Shown: positions 7,682 to 15,682, counted from the first letter of the stretch. The stretch is DNA of 22,627 nt from JAUUZT01 sp964654015 (GCA_964654015.1 CAZZHQ010000034.1:1-22627); one strand, 5' to 3'. Notes: a model not told the origin generated them from the sequence alone. Numbers and translations are program-made.

Positions 7682-8409
7682 TCTTTCACCGTTATGTACC
7701 TTATAACCTTGGCTGGAATTCCCATAACAACAGCGCTTTCCGGAACATCTTTTGTTACAACCGAGCCGGCGCCGACTACAGCGTTTTCCCCGATAGTGAT
7801 GTCAGGCAATAATATAGCTCCTATACCGATCGAGGCTCCATCTTCGATAGTAGGCCCTTTAATACGTGAATCTTCGTATCCAAGCTTCCCTATTGCATTG
7901 TCATTAGCACTTACCACGCAGTGACCGACAAAAACATTGCTTCCAATCTTACACTTACCTGTAATACACGTAAGGTCCATTATCTTTGTCCCATTACCAA
8001 TGGTAGTCGCATAATTAATCGTCACATATCTGCCAACAGTACAGCCCGAACCAATTCTACACTGCTCTCTAATTGATGCGCCATCCCCGACTAGTGTATT
8101 CTCACCGATTTCAACATCGTAATAAATCACCGCGTTAGGTCCAATACAACAATTAGCACCGATTACAACATGTTCTATATATTCAGGTTGCCGGGCAAGA
8201 GCTATTCCTTTGGGAACTTTGCCAATATATGTGCCAGGAAAAATCTCAACATTACTATCAATGACCACGCCACTCTCAATCACAACATTAGGGTGAATAA
8301 TCACATCATTTCCAATTATGACCCCTTGTCTAACTACTGCGAATTCCATGATTATTACGTTATTCCCTATGGTTTCAGTTTCTACTATAGATTTATCACT
8401 AATCAACAT
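7678..8409 (-). CDS. dTDP-3-amino-sugar N-acetyltransferase, left-handed beta-helix (FdtC/QdtC-like)
   Basis: A 243-residue protein made almost wholly of hexapeptide repeats (residues about 10-215, for example VIIGNDVII and VEIGENTLVGDGASI), ending in the cap motif VVMGIPAKVIR. This is an LbetaH acetyltransferase that works as a trimer with acetyl-CoA. Its length and double-helix-like layout are closer to QdtC, which is larger, than to the shorter FdtC. It sits between the 3,4-ketoisomerase and the C3-aminotransferase, so it most likely N-acetylates dTDP-3-amino-3,6-dideoxy-hexose to the 3-acetamido sugar. GGGGAG four nt before ATG 8409 is a strong though close ribosome site. The acceptor is inferred from the operon. 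Confidence 0.87.
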   Translation of the reverse strand: MLISDKSIVETETIGNNVIIMEFAVVRQGVIIGNDVIIHPNVVIESGVVIDSNVEIFPGTYIGKVPKGIALARQPEYIEHVVIGANCCIGPNAVIYYDVEIGENTLVGDGASIREQCRIGSGCTVGRYVTINYATTIGNGTKIMDLTCITGKCKIGSNVFVGHCVVSANDNAIGKLGYEDSRIKGPTIEDGASIGIGAILLPDITIGENAVVGAGSVVTKDVPESAVVMGIPAKVIRYITVKE

Positions 8410-8469
8410 AGGACTCCCCTTTTTTATCTATGGCTGTGAGAAGCACATACAGCTATGTTTTATTACTCA

Positions 8470-8847
8470 TTATCCTTGTCTACCTGCGGCGTCAAGGAAT
8501 ACACTGTAATCCCTTATGTAATCGTTCTCATTATAATGATCACTGGCTAGTACCAATAATACACAGTCTGAGGAAAAGTCGTACATTTCTCGCCAAAAAA
8601 ATGGCTCTAACAAAAATCCTCTGGAAGGCTTATCTAAAGTAATTACCTTTTTTTCTTTCCCATTGTCAAGTAATATCTTACAACTTCCACTAACACAGAT
8701 AAGGACTTGCTTTAATTTCTTATGAGCGTGATAACCTCTCCTTACTCCTTCCTTTGTATCAAAGATATAATAGACGCGTTTGATAGAGAAGGGGATAGTA
8801 GTACTTCCTTCGATGGCAATCAAAGAACCTCTTTGATCACCTGCCAC
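8470..8847 (-). CDS. fdtA: dTDP-4-keto-6-deoxyglucose 3,4-ketoisomerase (FdtA/QdtA family, WxcM-like cupin)
   Basis: A small cupin of 125 residues from GTG 8847. It isomerises the RmlB product dTDP-4-keto-6-deoxyglucose to the 3-keto sugar used by the aminotransferase. IPFSIKRVYYIFDTKEGV, GYHAHKKLKQVLICVSGS and DCVLLVLASDHYNENDYIRDY are hallmark segments, with the catalytic HxH in GYHAH. The reading frame stays open upstream to a TAA at 8877-8875 and encodes IDIITYDFRVAGDQRGSL, which matches the usual family N-terminus, but no standard start codon exists there. Only ATA (8874) or ATC codons are available, with GGGAGA seven nt before the ATA. Either an unusual start is used, or GTG is used and the first beta-strand is lost. 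The specificity residues are mixed between FdtA and QdtA, so the symbol is provisional. Confidence 0.88.
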   Translation of the reverse strand: MAGDQRGSLIAIEGSTTIPFSIKRVYYIFDTKEGVRRGYHAHKKLKQVLICVSGSCKILLDNGKEKKVITLDKPSRGFLLEPFFWREMYDFSSDCVLLVLASDHYNENDYIRDYSVFLDAAGRQG

Positions 8848-8870
8848 CCTGAAATCATAGGTTATGATAT

Positions 8871-9947
8871 CTATTTAAGCTTCTCCCTATCTGTATTTTC
8901 TAATCTAGTATTTCTCAGATACCACTCCACCGTTTTCAATATTCCGCTGTCAAAATCCTCCTCAGCTCTCCAGCCGAGTTCTGTTTCAATCTTACTGGCA
9001 TCTATAGCATACCTTCGATCGTGCCCGGGACGGTCTGTGACGAAAGTGATAAGGTCCTTAAATGACTGAATACGGGAAACATCCTTAAATTCTGATGCAA
9101 TTCTGTCGAGGATTTCGCAAATTGTATGGGTGATGTGCAAGTTCTCTCGCTCGTTTTTACCCCCGATATCGTAGGTTTCGCCCTTTTTCCCAAAGTGATA
9201 AATGAAATCAATACCCGTGCAATGGTCAAGAACATAAATCCAGTCCCTCACATTTTTTCCATCTCCATATATTGGAATTTTCTCCATGGCCAGAGCTTTT
9301 CTAATAATGGTTGGGATAAGCTTCTCACTGTGCTGCTTCGGCCCATAGTTATTGGAACAATGGCTTATTACTACATTTAAACCATGAGTATGGAAATAGC
9401 TCTTGACAATCATGTCCGAGCTGGCTTTGCTGGCGCTATAAGGGTTGTTAGGAGCATAAGGTGTTTCCTCATTAAATAGGCCTGTCTTCCCCAGGCTCCC
9501 GTACACCTCATCCGTAGATACGTGATGAAAACGGCAATCCTCATACCCCGATTTACAAATATGTGGAGAAACCATCCATTTCCCTTTGGCCACATCCAGT
9601 AAGGTAAATGTTCCAAATATGTTTGTCTTAATAAAAACATCCGCCCCTGTGATGGAATTATCTACATGGGATTCAGCGGCGAAATGGATAACACCTTTGA
9701 TATCAAATTCAGTAAAAATATATTCCAGTAATTCGCGATTCACAATATCCCCTTGTATAAATTTATAGCGTGGATGTTTCTCTATTTCTTTCAAGTTGTT
9801 CGGATTTCCCGAATAACTCAGCTTGTCCAGATTAATAATTTTGTATTCGGGATACTTATTCACAAAGTATGGGATAAAGTTCGATCCAATAAAGCCCGCT
9901 CCACCTGTTACTAAAATACTCATCTGCGCGGCTGTTTCACGACTCAT
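8871..9947 (-). CDS. rmlB: dTDP-glucose 4,6-dehydratase
   Basis: A 358-residue extended SDR, full length for RmlB. The NAD-binding loop is VTGGAGFIGSNF near the N-terminus, followed by NLDKLSYSGNPNNL, HFAAESHVDNSI, the STDEVYGSLG segment with the catalytic acidic residue, and YSASKASSD carrying the YxxxK pair. It converts dTDP-glucose to dTDP-4-keto-6-deoxyglucose. I choose ATG 9947 because GGGAG lies 9 nt upstream; ATG 9923 (MSILVTGG) is the alternative and has no clear ribosome site. The frame remains open further upstream inside rmlA but that part is not RmlB-like. With 9947 the gene overlaps the rmlA stop by 11 nt. No rmlC or rmlD follows, so its product goes to the 3-acetamido sugar rather than rhamnose. 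Confidence 0.94.
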   Translation of the reverse strand: MSRETAAQMSILVTGGAGFIGSNFIPYFVNKYPEYKIINLDKLSYSGNPNNLKEIEKHPRYKFIQGDIVNRELLEYIFTEFDIKGVIHFAAESHVDNSITGADVFIKTNIFGTFTLLDVAKGKWMVSPHICKSGYEDCRFHHVSTDEVYGSLGKTGLFNEETPYAPNNPYSASKASSDMIVKSYFHTHGLNVVISHCSNNYGPKQHSEKLIPTIIRKALAMEKIPIYGDGKNVRDWIYVLDHCTGIDFIYHFGKKGETYDIGGKNERENLHITHTICEILDRIASEFKDVSRIQSFKDLITFVTDRPGHDRRYAIDASKIETELGWRAEEDFDSGILKTVEWYLRNTRLENTDREKLK

Positions 9948-10872
9948 TATGTGTTGCTCCCATTGGGCGTTCGCCAGAGGCCTGCTCGTATACAGGATTA
10001 ACATTATAACTGTGAGCAAGCTCCAGCAAATACTGACCATACTCATTTTTCTTCATGAGTTCTGCTAGCTCAATCAACTGCCTCACTGTTATATAACCCA
10101 TATAGTAGGCGATTTCCTCTAAACAGGCCACTTTATAGCCCTGGCGATTTTCAATCGTCTCAATAAACTGCGAGGCCTGCAGAAGGGAATCAAAAGTACC
10201 TGTGTCCAGCCAGGCAAAACCACGTCCCAGCAATTCTACGTTCAATTTCCCTCTTTTCAGATAAACCTTGTTTACATCCGTAATTTCCAGCTCACCACGG
10301 GCTGATGGTCTGATATTTTTTGCAATCTGAATCACATTATTATCATAGAAGTATAGTCCGGTTACAGCAAGATCTGATTTCGGTTCTCGAGGCTTCTCCT
10401 CAATGGAAATAGCATTCTTCTGAGCATCAATTTCAACTATGCCGAATCTACCGGGATCTTTGACCCGGTGTGCAAAAACAGTAGCACCTTCCGAGTGTGA
10501 AGCAGCCTTGCGGAGCATGGGCCCAAAACCCTGCCCATAGAAAAGATTATCGCCCAGAATCAAAGCTACTCTATCCCTGCCAATAAAATCTTCACCGATG
10601 ATAAAAGCCTGGGCTAAACCGCCGGGTGATGGCTGCACTGCGTAGGATATGGATAAACCCAGTTGTTCACCATTGCCCAGGAGTTGCTGGAAGAGAGGCT
10701 TATCATCTGGCGTAGAAATAATTAAGATATCTCTTATGCCTGCCAGCATTAGCACAGACAACGGATAGTAAATCATCGGCTTATCATAAATTGGCAACAG
10801 TTGTTTGGATATGCATTTTGTAAGAGGATAAAGGCGAGCCCCACTTCCCCCAGCTAAAATAATCCCCTTCAT
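9937..10872 (-). CDS. rmlA: Glucose-1-phosphate thymidylyltransferase
   Basis: A 311-residue sugar nucleotidyltransferase making dTDP-glucose from dTTP and glucose-1-phosphate. The signature loop LAGGSGARLYPLT is at residues 6-18, the substrate loop PSPGGLAQA at 81-89, and the metal-site GDN at 107-109. EEKPREPKSDLAVTGLYFYDN and GFAWLDTGTFDSLLQAS are classic RmlA segments. It is slightly longer than the about 290-residue typical form because of a tail after the C-terminal helical pair (residues about 293-311), which overlaps the start of rmlB. GGGGGG followed by AAATTAA precedes ATG 10872. It begins the five-gene dTDP-sugar series. Feedback inhibition by the end sugar nucleotide is common in the family but cannot be seen here. 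Confidence 0.95.
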   Translation of the reverse strand: MKGIILAGGSGARLYPLTKCISKQLLPIYDKPMIYYPLSVLMLAGIRDILIISTPDDKPLFQQLLGNGEQLGLSISYAVQPSPGGLAQAFIIGEDFIGRDRVALILGDNLFYGQGFGPMLRKAASHSEGATVFAHRVKDPGRFGIVEIDAQKNAISIEEKPREPKSDLAVTGLYFYDNNVIQIAKNIRPSARGELEITDVNKVYLKRGKLNVELLGRGFAWLDTGTFDSLLQASQFIETIENRQGYKVACLEEIAYYMGYITVRQLIELAELMKKNEYGQYLLELAHSYNVNPVYEQASGERPMGATHNES

Positions 10873-10934
10873 TTAATTTCCCCCCAATTTAAATATTTGA
10901 AAATAATACGACGCAACATATTTTGCTTATTTGT

Positions 10935-10989
10935 GCCACCTGGCGTATCAGGTGGAGTAGCATAATATTTAAGTATTCAGATATCACCC
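10935..10989 (-). pseudogene. Decayed 5' end of a second WbuB-like GT4 gene
   Basis: Minus-strand codons from 10976 read ILKYYATPPDTPGGT, the unmistakable N-terminus of a WbuB-like GT4. At the DNA level 10945-10966 matches 6505-6526, the start of the intact GT4 gene, at 21 of 22 bases. Alignment of the two starts suggests an ancestral GTG/ATG near 10985 and a single-base deletion just after it, which breaks the frame. After GGT the coding similarity stops; the frame then runs without GT4 character to a TGA that overlaps the rmlA start. Only about 18 codons survive. It is a scar of a deletion or exchange that put rmlA where the rest of the gene had been. Confidence 0.7.
10936..10955. repeat. 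Inverted repeat, 7-bp stem and 6-base loop, upstream of rmlA
   Basis: CCACCTG (10936-10942) and CAGGTGG (10949-10955) are perfect complements around a 6-base loop. The gap between rmlA and the deacetylase gene (10873-10992) also carries a glycosyltransferase remnant, and the right arm of this hairpin lies in its PPDTP codons. No T-run follows on the minus strand, so it is not a typical intrinsic terminator. It could be a weak structure in the rmlA leader or a by-product of the recombination junction. Confidence 0.45.
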
Positions 10990-10992
10990 AAA

Positions 10993-11748
10993 TCAACTTA
11001 CTTTCTTAAAATACTTCAGAAACTGCTTTGTTTGCAGAAAATACCTAAGGTAAGCAGCTCTCGAAACCATGTTAAGACTGATTGCTCCTAACGATGATTG
11101 TGCCCACCAATGTGGATGGACTAATATGTAAATTACTGGATGCACCTTTCGTATAATTTGATCAATAACCTCCTTGGTATCCCTTGCTGAATTCCATTTC
11201 CTACCACTATCTGAAAAATAGTGTAGTTTAGCAAAATCGAGAGATAGATAAGCTTCGCCTAGAATGACAGTCTTTGCCATAAGCTCTCTGTCATGTAAAA
11301 AGATATCGTTGTTAGTTCTGTACCCAACTTTTTTGACTCTTGGATTCCCGTGTGAGCATACTGTGTCTACTACTATTCCAGCTTTGCGAAATAGCGCTAG
11401 CTCTTTTTCAAATAATGAGATAGATTCTTCAAAGTTTCCTTTACACGTATCAAGGGTCTCGAAGTGGTAGCCGACTTCGTGTCCCATATCTTGGATTTGA
11501 TGCATAATTTTATGGTCAAAGAGGTTTCCTTTTGTTCTGAAATAGCAGGTTGAGTGTAAGCCTCTTTCTGCCTCCATTTTCACCAATACTAAAGTTTTCG
11601 AAGGAACTAAATCAACATCGTGGCGAAGAATAATGAAATTTGTTTGGGGCTGCTCTGCCAGGTATTGTTTCACTGTATATACCTTGTAACCAGTTTCGGC
11701 GATAGCACGAAGTAGATGTTGATACATAGTGAATGTGAAGTCAATCAT
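10993..11748 (-). CDS. Polysaccharide-deacetylase-like protein (CE4-related)
   Basis: A 251-residue protein from ATG 11748; the open frame continues upstream but overlaps the preceding gene and lacks family features. It resembles the NodB/CE4-like group in which motif 1 reads LRHDVD (ILRHDVDLVPSKTL) instead of the textbook TFDD. Further blocks are GHEVGYHFET, VCSHGNPR and the late HPHWW. These His/Asp residues are suited to a metal-dependent hydrolase fold. No signal peptide is visible, so a cytoplasmic action on a lipid-linked or nucleotide sugar is more likely than action on the exported polymer. Members of this group are common in O-antigen and capsule loci, mostly without an assigned substrate. 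The start overlaps the upstream fusion gene by 8 nt, implying coupling. Confidence 0.78.
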   Translation of the reverse strand: MIDFTFTMYQHLLRAIAETGYKVYTVKQYLAEQPQTNFIILRHDVDLVPSKTLVLVKMEAERGLHSTCYFRTKGNLFDHKIMHQIQDMGHEVGYHFETLDTCKGNFEESISLFEKELALFRKAGIVVDTVCSHGNPRVKKVGYRTNNDIFLHDRELMAKTVILGEAYLSLDFAKLHYFSDSGRKWNSARDTKEVIDQIIRKVHPVIYILVHPHWWAQSSLGAISLNMVSRAAYLRYFLQTKQFLKYFKKVS

Positions 11749-14194
11749 CAATGCGCATCTCTTTGCTCTTGAGCTTTTGAGCTTCTTCAAGCTTACCATA
11801 AAGAGCAATAAGTTTTCTGCTCTCATTTTCCCAGTTATATTTCTCTATAACTGCCTTCCTGCCGTTTTCTCCCATCTGTTTGGCTTCATTTGGATGTTCT
11901 ATTAAATATTCTACAGCACGAGCAATTTCTTTTGGGTCTAAAGGATTTACAGTCAACCCGCATTTATTTCCTTCTACAATTTCTTTCCACAAAGGAAAAT
12001 TAGATGCAATTACAGGCAAGCCCGCTGCCATATATTCATATAATTTTGTTGCTAATGATTCTCTATAGTTGGGTATAGGGTGTAGTATAGCCATTCCTAT
12101 ATGACAATTAAATAATATATTATATATTTTTGTGTAGTTAACCTTGCCAACTAAAAGTATATTTCCCTTAATATTGTTATCCTTAACTTTTAGTTTAATT
12201 ATAGCTTCCAACTTAACAGGTACTATCCTTCCAACTAGTTCTAATAATATATCAGGGTATTTTACTTTTAAAAGCTTTATAGACTCAATTAATTCATAGA
12301 CTCCGTTTGCTTCACCAATTCCTCCAACGTAGATCAAGGTTGGTCGTGAAATATTTATTTCTGGGTTCTCTTTAAAAGATGGTAGTATTGGATAATTTCT
12401 TAGTATTACAATGTTGGAATATTTACTATAATTAATAATATAAGAATTTTCAGCTATTATTATCTCATCAATAAATATTAAACTTAGCTTCTCTATTAAT
12501 TGAAATATAATGGATACAAACCTCCTGGTGCTTTTCGGAAGCCATGCTTTTGTTTCAATATCTCCTTTTATATTCTCGTGCACATCATAAATAACCTTTC
12601 CCCTGGTTAAGATTTTTAATAACAACCCAACTGGTAATAATTCAGGGTCGTGGAAATGATATATATAAGCTTTTTGCTCCAGTGCTAGTTTGAGTACTCT
12701 TAACGTTCCAAGTATTCTCTTTGCCCTGTTATGAACCTTGGGGAGTGAAACTATTTTTATCCCATCGACAGTTTCATTCCTATCATGCTGAGCGACGAGA
12801 GTTACATCATAACCTGCCTTCTCCAGAGTTTTCGCCTCTTTGTGAAATATGCGCGTATCAAAAGGAGGATGAACCGAGGTCAATATACAAGCCTTCATTG
12901 CGCTTTCTCCAAGAGTTCCCCCTGATCTCGTGTGCATCCCTTGTTTCCAGAGTTTCTCTGTAGCTAGTAGTAACCCAGCAAAAAGCCAAAGCCCTCTGGT
13001 GCCAATAATGCTACCACTGAATTGGTATGCGGTCATCAGAACAACAATAGCAGTAATAGCAATCAGAGCAGTACTCCCTGTTGATTGAAAATTTAGTACA
13101 GGTCGAATCATTTTAATACCCTTGTGCAGCAGCATATATATAAATCCAATAAAAGCCAGAAGCGCAAAAATTCCAGCATCTGCAAATATATCTAAAAATA
13201 TGTTGTGGGGGTATGCCCCAAAAATAGACCACTCTTGCCCTGGCAGGTAATAGTAAGCAAAGCCGAATATTCCTGCACCTGTGAAGAACCAATCGGGAAT
13301 ATGCTTTATGACAAACCACCATGCATTGAGCCGCCATGCGATTGAGGGGCTTTGTGGATCTGCCAGTAAGGCATAACGAGCGGTGAACTGTTCGGGAAGG
13401 AAGAGAAATGCTAAAATCATGGTAGCAATGCCTATAATATATGGTATTACAAGCTGTTTTCTTTGTTGTCGTGGATAAAGGATGAATAGAGCGATTCCTC
13501 CCACAATAAAGGCAATCAATGGCCCCCTGGAATTCAAGGCTACCAATTCCACTATGCCTACAAGCATTAGCACGTTCAACGCTATCCTCTTGTATTTGTT
13601 ATATAAAAAGTCCCGAAGGATAAAGGCAATTATGATTCCAGGAGCAATAATTTGTGCAACTGCGAGTGGTGGTGTTTGCTGGAGTGCAGCCCTTACCGGA
13701 TTAAACAAGTCTGTTGGCTGGAGCAACAGAATCCAGCAGAGCAAAACCGCACCATAACCAAGAGAAATCCAGGTAAATATTGATAGAACCCTCTTTATCC
13801 TCTCTATATTATTATTACACCATATGAAGGTCGCATACATAATAGAAACAGTCAGGAATATAAATCGTAGATAAATATCAGTCCCCTGACTCGGCAAGGG
13901 AGTATAGAAGAGAGAGGCTAGTAGCAATGCCAGTAGTAGACCAATCGAAATATTTATCTTTCTGTCTGGCAAGACAAAGCTATGACTCCTTAAGCAGTGG
14001 ATGAATATGGAACCATAGGTCACCGCGAAAAGATAAACTGTAAGGTCAATAGGACCCAACAGCGGCTGTACCATGCCCTTAAATAGCGAACTTGCTACGA
14101 AACAAAGCACAAGCCCCAGTTCAGGAATTCTAAATATTAGAACCACGAGTAATAATAAGATGACAACTAGGGGAAGTACTTGAGAGAGATTCAA
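11741..14194 (-). CDS. Fusion: O-antigen ligase/polymerase (Wzy-like) + family 4 glycosyltransferase
   Basis: One uninterrupted 817-codon frame. Residues 1-432 are a polytopic membrane protein with about a dozen helices and O-antigen ligase/polymerase features: LNSRGPLIAFIVGG mid-protein and the Wzy_C-type segment YPHNIFLDIFADAGIFALLAF. Residues 433-817 are a GT-B glycosyltransferase of family 4: MKACILTSVHPPFDTRIFHKEA, YDVHENIKGD, LIYVGGIGEANGV, and the donor site SLATKLYEYMAAGLPVIASN with an E-x7-E-like arrangement. The usual state is two separate genes. ATG 12898 at the start of the GT half has its own GGAGA seven nt upstream, so a free GT may also be made. The gene starts with TTG 14194; GGAG lies 11 nt before it and no nearby ATG is in frame. 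Part of the GT half is very AT-rich. Confidence 0.88.
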   Translation of the reverse strand: MNLSQVLPLVVILLLLVVLIFRIPELGLVLCFVASSLFKGMVQPLLGPIDLTVYLFAVTYGSIFIHCLRSHSFVLPDRKINISIGLLLALLLASLFYTPLPSQGTDIYLRFIFLTVSIMYATFIWCNNNIERIKRVLSIFTWISLGYGAVLLCWILLLQPTDLFNPVRAALQQTPPLAVAQIIAPGIIIAFILRDFLYNKYKRIALNVLMLVGIVELVALNSRGPLIAFIVGGIALFILYPRQQRKQLVIPYIIGIATMILAFLFLPEQFTARYALLADPQSPSIAWRLNAWWFVIKHIPDWFFTGAGIFGFAYYYLPGQEWSIFGAYPHNIFLDIFADAGIFALLAFIGFIYMLLHKGIKMIRPVLNFQSTGSTALIAITAIVVLMTAYQFSGSIIGTRGLWLFAGLLLATEKLWKQGMHTRSGGTLGESAMKACILTSVHPPFDTRIFHKEAKTLEKAGYDVTLVAQHDRNETVDGIKIVSLPKVHNRAKRILGTLRVLKLALEQKAYIYHFHDPELLPVGLLLKILTRGKVIYDVHENIKGDIETKAWLPKSTRRFVSIIFQLIEKLSLIFIDEIIIAENSYIINYSKYSNIVILRNYPILPSFKENPEINISRPTLIYVGGIGEANGVYELIESIKLLKVKYPDILLELVGRIVPVKLEAIIKLKVKDNNIKGNILLVGKVNYTKIYNILFNCHIGMAILHPIPNYRESLATKLYEYMAAGLPVIASNFPLWKEIVEGNKCGLTVNPLDPKEIARAVEYLIEHPNEAKQMGENGRKAVIEKYNWENESRKLIALYGKLEEAQKLKSKEMRIDD
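12896..12912 (-). promoter_or_regulatory. Internal ribosome binding site and start codon of the GT half
   Basis: On the minus strand TTGGAGA (12912-12906) is followed by a 7-nt spacer and ATG (12898-12896). This ATG is exactly the first codon expected for a free-standing GT4 (MKACILTS). The site lies in frame inside the 817-codon gene. It suggests the fusion arose from two adjacent genes that lost the intervening stop, and that the GT may still be translated alone. Confidence 0.6.
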
Positions 14195-14237
14195 AGCAGT
14201 TTCATCTCCATATGTTTTGGTGGCGTGATATTATTCA

Positions 14238-15449
14238 TTATAAGTTCTCATCGAATCGCCGTCCTGTATTATTCAAATATCCAGTAAGTGAGTTAGCAGC
14301 CTCTTCTATATTGTTTAATTCCTTAATTGTATATGTATGTCTGCGTCCTGATAGTGTCACTATGTTGGAAAACAGAGCCCTTAAACGAAGTCCCCAGTTG
14401 AAAAAGTAATACAAGATAAACTGGAAAGTCCCTACTAGATATCCTCTTCGAGTTGTTTTAAGAGCGCGATAGAGGCTACGCAAAGTAATAGGAAGGTAAT
14501 CAGGATGGAAGACGGCACACGCCGCATGTAATAGTGGGACGTTGAATTCACGCAGGACGTCTTCTCTACCTATCGCTTTTAAAGCTTGGACAACATCCTC
14601 ACCCCAGATTGTCTCCCCAGCGAAGAACGCGGGAACAATATCGGACCAATTATGCACATATCGTAAGGGCAGGTGAGCTTGATTTTCTAATGAGCCTATA
14701 TGTTTTTTCTGAGCACCTAGACCTCCTCCACTTCCTTTTCCAGTCCCTGGTATGAATAGAGGATAATCGATTCGGCATATATCTTTAACGTAGTTAGCAG
14801 TTGCCACCGCACCGGCAACATCCGGACTAGGCCCTGGAAAATATGTGGCTGTTCGTTCAAATACCTTCTCCATACATTCACGCTTGATTATGCCATAATA
14901 AACATGTGGCAAATTGTCAAACCGTTGACCTGCCGATCTTGCACACCTTCTCATCTCTATCTCGATATTCGGGAAAGATATATTGCCTGTGAATGATTTG
15001 ATAAGGAGGCTACCTGCAAATGCTGATCGGTAGCAACGATGTCTCACGTCTGGCCAATAATAGTGCGCTGGCCTTGTAGTAAGCAATGCATCAAATCCTC
15101 TTTGTTGTGTCCATGAGACAGCGCTAACGATCTCTGGATTCACACTATCATCGTCACCTATATATGAAACGTATTCACCCCTCGCCATTCCCATTGCTTT
15201 GTCGAAGTTTTGATTCATATTTAGCCGCTCCGTTGTATGATTATATCGCAGCCGGGAATCATGTATACTGGTTCTTACCATTCTTTCTAAATCATCATTA
15301 TCGCTGTTGTCCTGCACAATAATTTCAAGGAGAGCGGACTGAATACTTAAAACACTACGAATGCATGATATTGCATATCTTGCCCTGTTCCTAGTTGGAA
15401 TAATGATCGATAATAATGGTGAAGAGATGATATTGGTGTCTATGGCCAT
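14238..15449 (-). CDS. Family 2 glycosyltransferase
   Basis: A 403-residue GT-A glycosyltransferase. The first 110 residues carry the GT2 core: LSIIIPTRNRARYAISCIRS, IIVQDNSDND for nucleotide binding, and YVSYIGDDDSVNPEI with the metal-binding DDD. The remaining about 290 residues form a long, less conserved acceptor part with no clear membrane helix apart from a weakly hydrophobic patch near residues 355-370. It would add a sugar to the growing lipid-linked repeat; neither donor nor acceptor can be deduced. AAAGGA lies 10 nt before ATG 15449. A 137-bp AT-rich spacer separates it from the wecB-like remnant upstream, and 43 bp separate its stop from the fusion gene's TTG. Confidence 0.9.
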   Translation of the reverse strand: MAIDTNIISSPLLSIIIPTRNRARYAISCIRSVLSIQSALLEIIVQDNSDNDDLERMVRTSIHDSRLRYNHTTERLNMNQNFDKAMGMARGEYVSYIGDDDSVNPEIVSAVSWTQQRGFDALLTTRPAHYYWPDVRHRCYRSAFAGSLLIKSFTGNISFPNIEIEMRRCARSAGQRFDNLPHVYYGIIKRECMEKVFERTATYFPGPSPDVAGAVATANYVKDICRIDYPLFIPGTGKGSGGGLGAQKKHIGSLENQAHLPLRYVHNWSDIVPAFFAGETIWGEDVVQALKAIGREDVLREFNVPLLHAACAVFHPDYLPITLRSLYRALKTTRRGYLVGTFQFILYYFFNWGLRLRALFSNIVTLSGRRHTYTIKELNNIEEAANSLTGYLNNTGRRFDENL

Positions 15450-15586
15450 ATCAAAGATATCCTTTCATAATATACAATAATCACGTAACCCTGCACCACT
15501 ATTAATCCTACAGTTGCTTCAAGAGTGAAGCCTTAGATTCTCTCTAGTGGATATACCACCATTCTACAGATATATTCTTAGGTTTG

Positions 15587-15682
15587 CTAGGCAATTTTGA
15601 AATTCCACTCAACAAGCTTCTGAATGACGCAATTCGAGTGGATAATCAGCGGGCATGTACCCAAGACAGCCGTTCCTTTCAT
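15587..15682 (-). pseudogene. Remnant of the start of a UDP-GlcNAc 2-epimerase gene (wecB/capG/wbvD-like)
   Basis: A 31-codon frame begins at ATG 15682 and overlaps the CapE-like stop by 4 nt (ATGA). Its start MKGTAVLGTCPLIIHSNC then VIQKLVEW aligns with the universal start of WecB-type epimerases (MK-x-x-TVLGTRPEII-x(5)-VI-x-KL). The catalytic-loop GTRPE has decayed to GTCPL, and the frame ends at TAG 15589-15587 with no further similarity. In L-FucNAc and L-QuiNAc loci this epimerase is the third enzyme, acting with the CapE-like dehydratase and a reductase, which is exactly what lies upstream here. The match is short, so the call rests on both the motif and the position. Confidence 0.6.

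Noticed and set aside
8722..9069. 115-codon plus-strand ORF spanning the rmlB/ketoisomerase border
   Set aside because: Antisense to two well-supported genes and without protein-like features.
8871..10046. Longer rmlB start at 10046
   Set aside because: The first 33 codons lie inside rmlA, do not resemble RmlB, and the ATG at 9947 has a good ribosome site.
15516..15531. Hairpin GCTTCA-AGAG-TGAAGC as a terminator
   Set aside because: Six-bp stem with no T-run on either side; too short to support a terminator in an otherwise co-directional operon.
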